From Terriglobia bacterium (GTDB lineage Bacteria > Acidobacteriota > UBA6911), in assembly GCA_020072565.1 (NCBI GenBank), contig JAIQGI010000018.1, positions 124,001-188,000 of the forward strand: a stretch of DNA of 64,000 bases, written 5' to 3'. Below, in pieces: positions 62,850 to 64,000 of the stretch. A program made the translations under genes and the position numbers. A model generated the notes under the pieces. It had not been told where the DNA came from. It made no database searches and saw only the letters and a program-made list of their open reading frames with translations. Positions within the stretch are counted from its first letter, which is position 1; each line of letters starts with the position of its first letter.

Positions 62850-63907
62850 CGCCATCCTGGGTAATCCGATGCTTTCAGTCCGGCGATGAACAAGGAGTTA
62901 CGGGCTTGTTTCGAAGCGTCTTCGGTCGCCTTGTGGCCGAGGGGTACTGGGAGTGGAAACTGCGCTCTCTTCCGACACAAGCCGAAAATGAGTGGGTTGC
63001 AGTGGCCGATGGCAAAATTGTAGGCCACTATGCAGTGACGCCCGTCCGATTCAAAGTTTGCGACCGGGAGTTCCTTATCCCCCATGGTTGTGACGCAATG
63101 ACACATCCCGGGTACCGCCGCCAGGGAATCCTGTCAGCACTGGGGCGACGGGCCAATGAGGTCTGGGGACGGGCTGGAGCCCCGTTCCAAATAGGGTTCC
63201 ATTACGGCGGCTGGGGCTCGGTGCGCGAAAGGCTCGGATGGCAGCCCGTTGCCCGGCTCCTCTGGGTGAAGCGTTGGATCAGACCGTTCGCCTCTTTGGC
63301 ACAGCGATTCCGCCTTCCCGGTACGCGGATCTGGACAAGAGCTGATTCACTGTTCAACCGGATTCGCGTTCCCAAAGAGCAGGATTCGGATTTCGGCTCC
63401 GCCGCAGGGAGGATCCGATTAGAGCGCGTCCGGCGTGCCGGCGGCCAGTTTGACCGGCTGTGGGAGAGGCTTTCTTCCGCCTACGGCATTCTTGCAATCC
63501 GGGACCGCGCCTGGGTACAGTGGCGCTACCTTGACATGCCCGGTGTGGAGCAACAGTTGATTCTGGCAAGCCGTGAAGATCAACCGCTGGGATACATCGT
63601 CTTTCGGATTGCACAAGAAGCGGGCATGGTGCGGGCCGCCATCGTTGATTGTTTCGTCGCTCCGGAAGATACGGTCACGTTGAGAGCGCTTGTGAGCCAT
63701 GCCGTTGATGAGGTGTCCGGGCGGGGTGCACGGAGCCTTGCGGCACTCGTGATGCCGGATTCACCTCTGTGCGGCCAATTCCTGCAGGCTGCTTTCTGGA
63801 AAGGGCGGCACGGATTCGATTTTTCGGTCATTCCCTACTCATCCACGATTTCCGACCTGATAGCCGGCGGCTGGTTTGTGACCGGCGCAGAAGGGGATGT
63901 GATTTGA
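62831..63907 (+). CDS. GNAT-family N-acetyltransferase-like protein
   Basis: A 358-residue protein. The N-terminal half matches a GNAT domain: WVAVADGKIVGHYAVTPVRF, then DAMTHPGYRRQGILSALGRRANEVW, the acetyl-CoA loop (Q/R-x-x-G-x-[GA/L]). The C-terminal half is a second, more diverged domain (ILASREDQPLGYIVFRIAQEAGMVRAAIVDCFV). Similar proteins occur in polysaccharide and lipid-modification clusters. The start is a GTG inside the junction repeat, suggesting that it originally overlapped the amidohydrolase stop as GTGA. Confidence 0.78.
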   Translation: MNPSSKTPSWVIRCFQSGDEQGVTGLFRSVFGRLVAEGYWEWKLRSLPTQAENEWVAVADGKIVGHYAVTPVRFKVCDREFLIPHGCDAMTHPGYRRQGILSALGRRANEVWGRAGAPFQIGFHYGGWGSVRERLGWQPVARLLWVKRWIRPFASLAQRFRLPGTRIWTRADSLFNRIRVPKEQDSDFGSAAGRIRLERVRRAGGQFDRLWERLSSAYGILAIRDRAWVQWRYLDMPGVEQQLILASREDQPLGYIVFRIAQEAGMVRAAIVDCFVAPEDTVTLRALVSHAVDEVSGRGARSLAALVMPDSPLCGQFLQAAFWKGRHGFDFSVIPYSSTISDLIAGGWFVTGAEGDVI

Positions 63908-64000
63908 AACTGGCGGCCGCATCGGATCCGGTAGCCGAAGTTCTCTGGTACGCGGGATTTGCCGCCATCCGACCTGTGGTGCGCTCCCGCGTCTCGCGAT
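63904..64000 (+). CDS. Start of an unknown protein (cut by window edge)
   Basis: A TTG at 63904 overlaps the GNAT stop (TTGA) and opens a frame that runs to the edge: LKLAASDPVAEVLWYAGFAA followed by IRPVVRSRVSR. The overlap style fits the coupled genes of this cluster. Only 32 codons are visible, and I cannot assign a family. Confidence 0.4.
   Translation, partial: MKLAAASDPVAEVLWYAGFAAIRPVVRSRVSR

Noticed and set aside
1-64000. tRNA, rRNA and complete insertion sequences
   Set aside because: No tRNA-like T-arm/acceptor pattern, rRNA sequence or transposase gene was recognised on reading. A covariance-model scan was not possible here.

Overview
The window looks like chromosomal DNA of an uncultured or environmental member of the Acidobacteriota. 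The clearest lineage marker is the cut-off gene at the left edge, which matches the N-terminus of the acidobacterial VWFA-related family. The density of secreted peptidases (M20, M28, S9, M50), the family of B12-binding radical SAM proteins and the intergenic repeat types agree with this. This is an inference from gene content; there is no rRNA gene in the window. No rRNA, tRNA, CRISPR array or complete insertion sequence was recognised. Overall base composition is GC-rich, with a clearly AT-richer stretch in parts of about 24.4-31.2 kb.

Layout. 0-4 kb (minus): VWFA-related protein, TlpA-type thioredoxin, short Hsp70-like ATPase, DUF2891 protein. 4.2-4.9 kb: small cation-efflux protein. 4.9-11.2 kb (minus, closely spaced): MEMO-like protein, M20 peptidase, glycine decarboxylase P-protein in two subunits (gcvPA/gcvPB), SDR dehydrogenase. 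11.4-17.8 kb: M28 peptidase, small unknown protein, GH20 hexosaminidase, Nfu iron-sulfur protein, HU. 18.1-21.9 kb (minus): peptide/nickel-type ABC substrate-binding protein and two permeases, without ATPases. 22.2-30.1 kb: two large convergent regulators, a 1807-residue pseudokinase/AAA/TPR/GAF/sigma-54 activator and an HD-GYP protein with a degenerate GGDEF domain. 30.3-33.7 kb (minus): an array of very small ORFs and a PqqD-like/M50 protease/HlyD fusion. 34-40 kb: FGE-fold lipoprotein, then a minus-strand group with signal peptidase I, a TPR protein, a tRNA nucleotidyltransferase/poly(A) polymerase and an RlmI-like methyltransferase. 40-45.3 kb: prolyl oligopeptidase, unknown secreted protein, CuA-type cupredoxin, DUF2231-like membrane protein. 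45.5-64 kb: an envelope-polysaccharide-type cluster with three glycosyltransferases, an O-antigen-ligase-like protein, a nucleotidyltransferase-like protein, one SPASM-like and four B12-binding radical SAM proteins, two methyltransferases, an amidohydrolase and a GNAT protein.

The most striking feature is at 30345-30691 on the minus strand. Three tandem ORFs, each with its own Shine-Dalgarno sequence, encode exactly the same 19-residue peptide (MQTEIEILETRETPSVLWI) although up to eight of the 19 codons differ; every difference is synonymous. Just upstream lies a 10-codon ORF (MNKPGAILWL) with the same Leu-Trp-aliphatic C-terminus. A near-consensus sigma-70 promoter at 31213-31241 points at this array. 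The next gene upstream on the same strand fuses a PqqD-like (RiPP recognition) domain, a site-2 protease and an HlyD adaptor. Together these suggest an undescribed short-peptide system, either a ribosomal natural product or a secreted signal. The function is inferred; the peptide-level conservation is visible in the sequence.

Other points of note are the probable loss of kinase activity in the sigma-54 regulator, the alternating A-B-A'-B' order of B12-radical SAM paralogues, a 1.6-kb insertion flanked by copies of a gene junction, and an extracytoplasmic domain embedded in the O-antigen-ligase-like protein.
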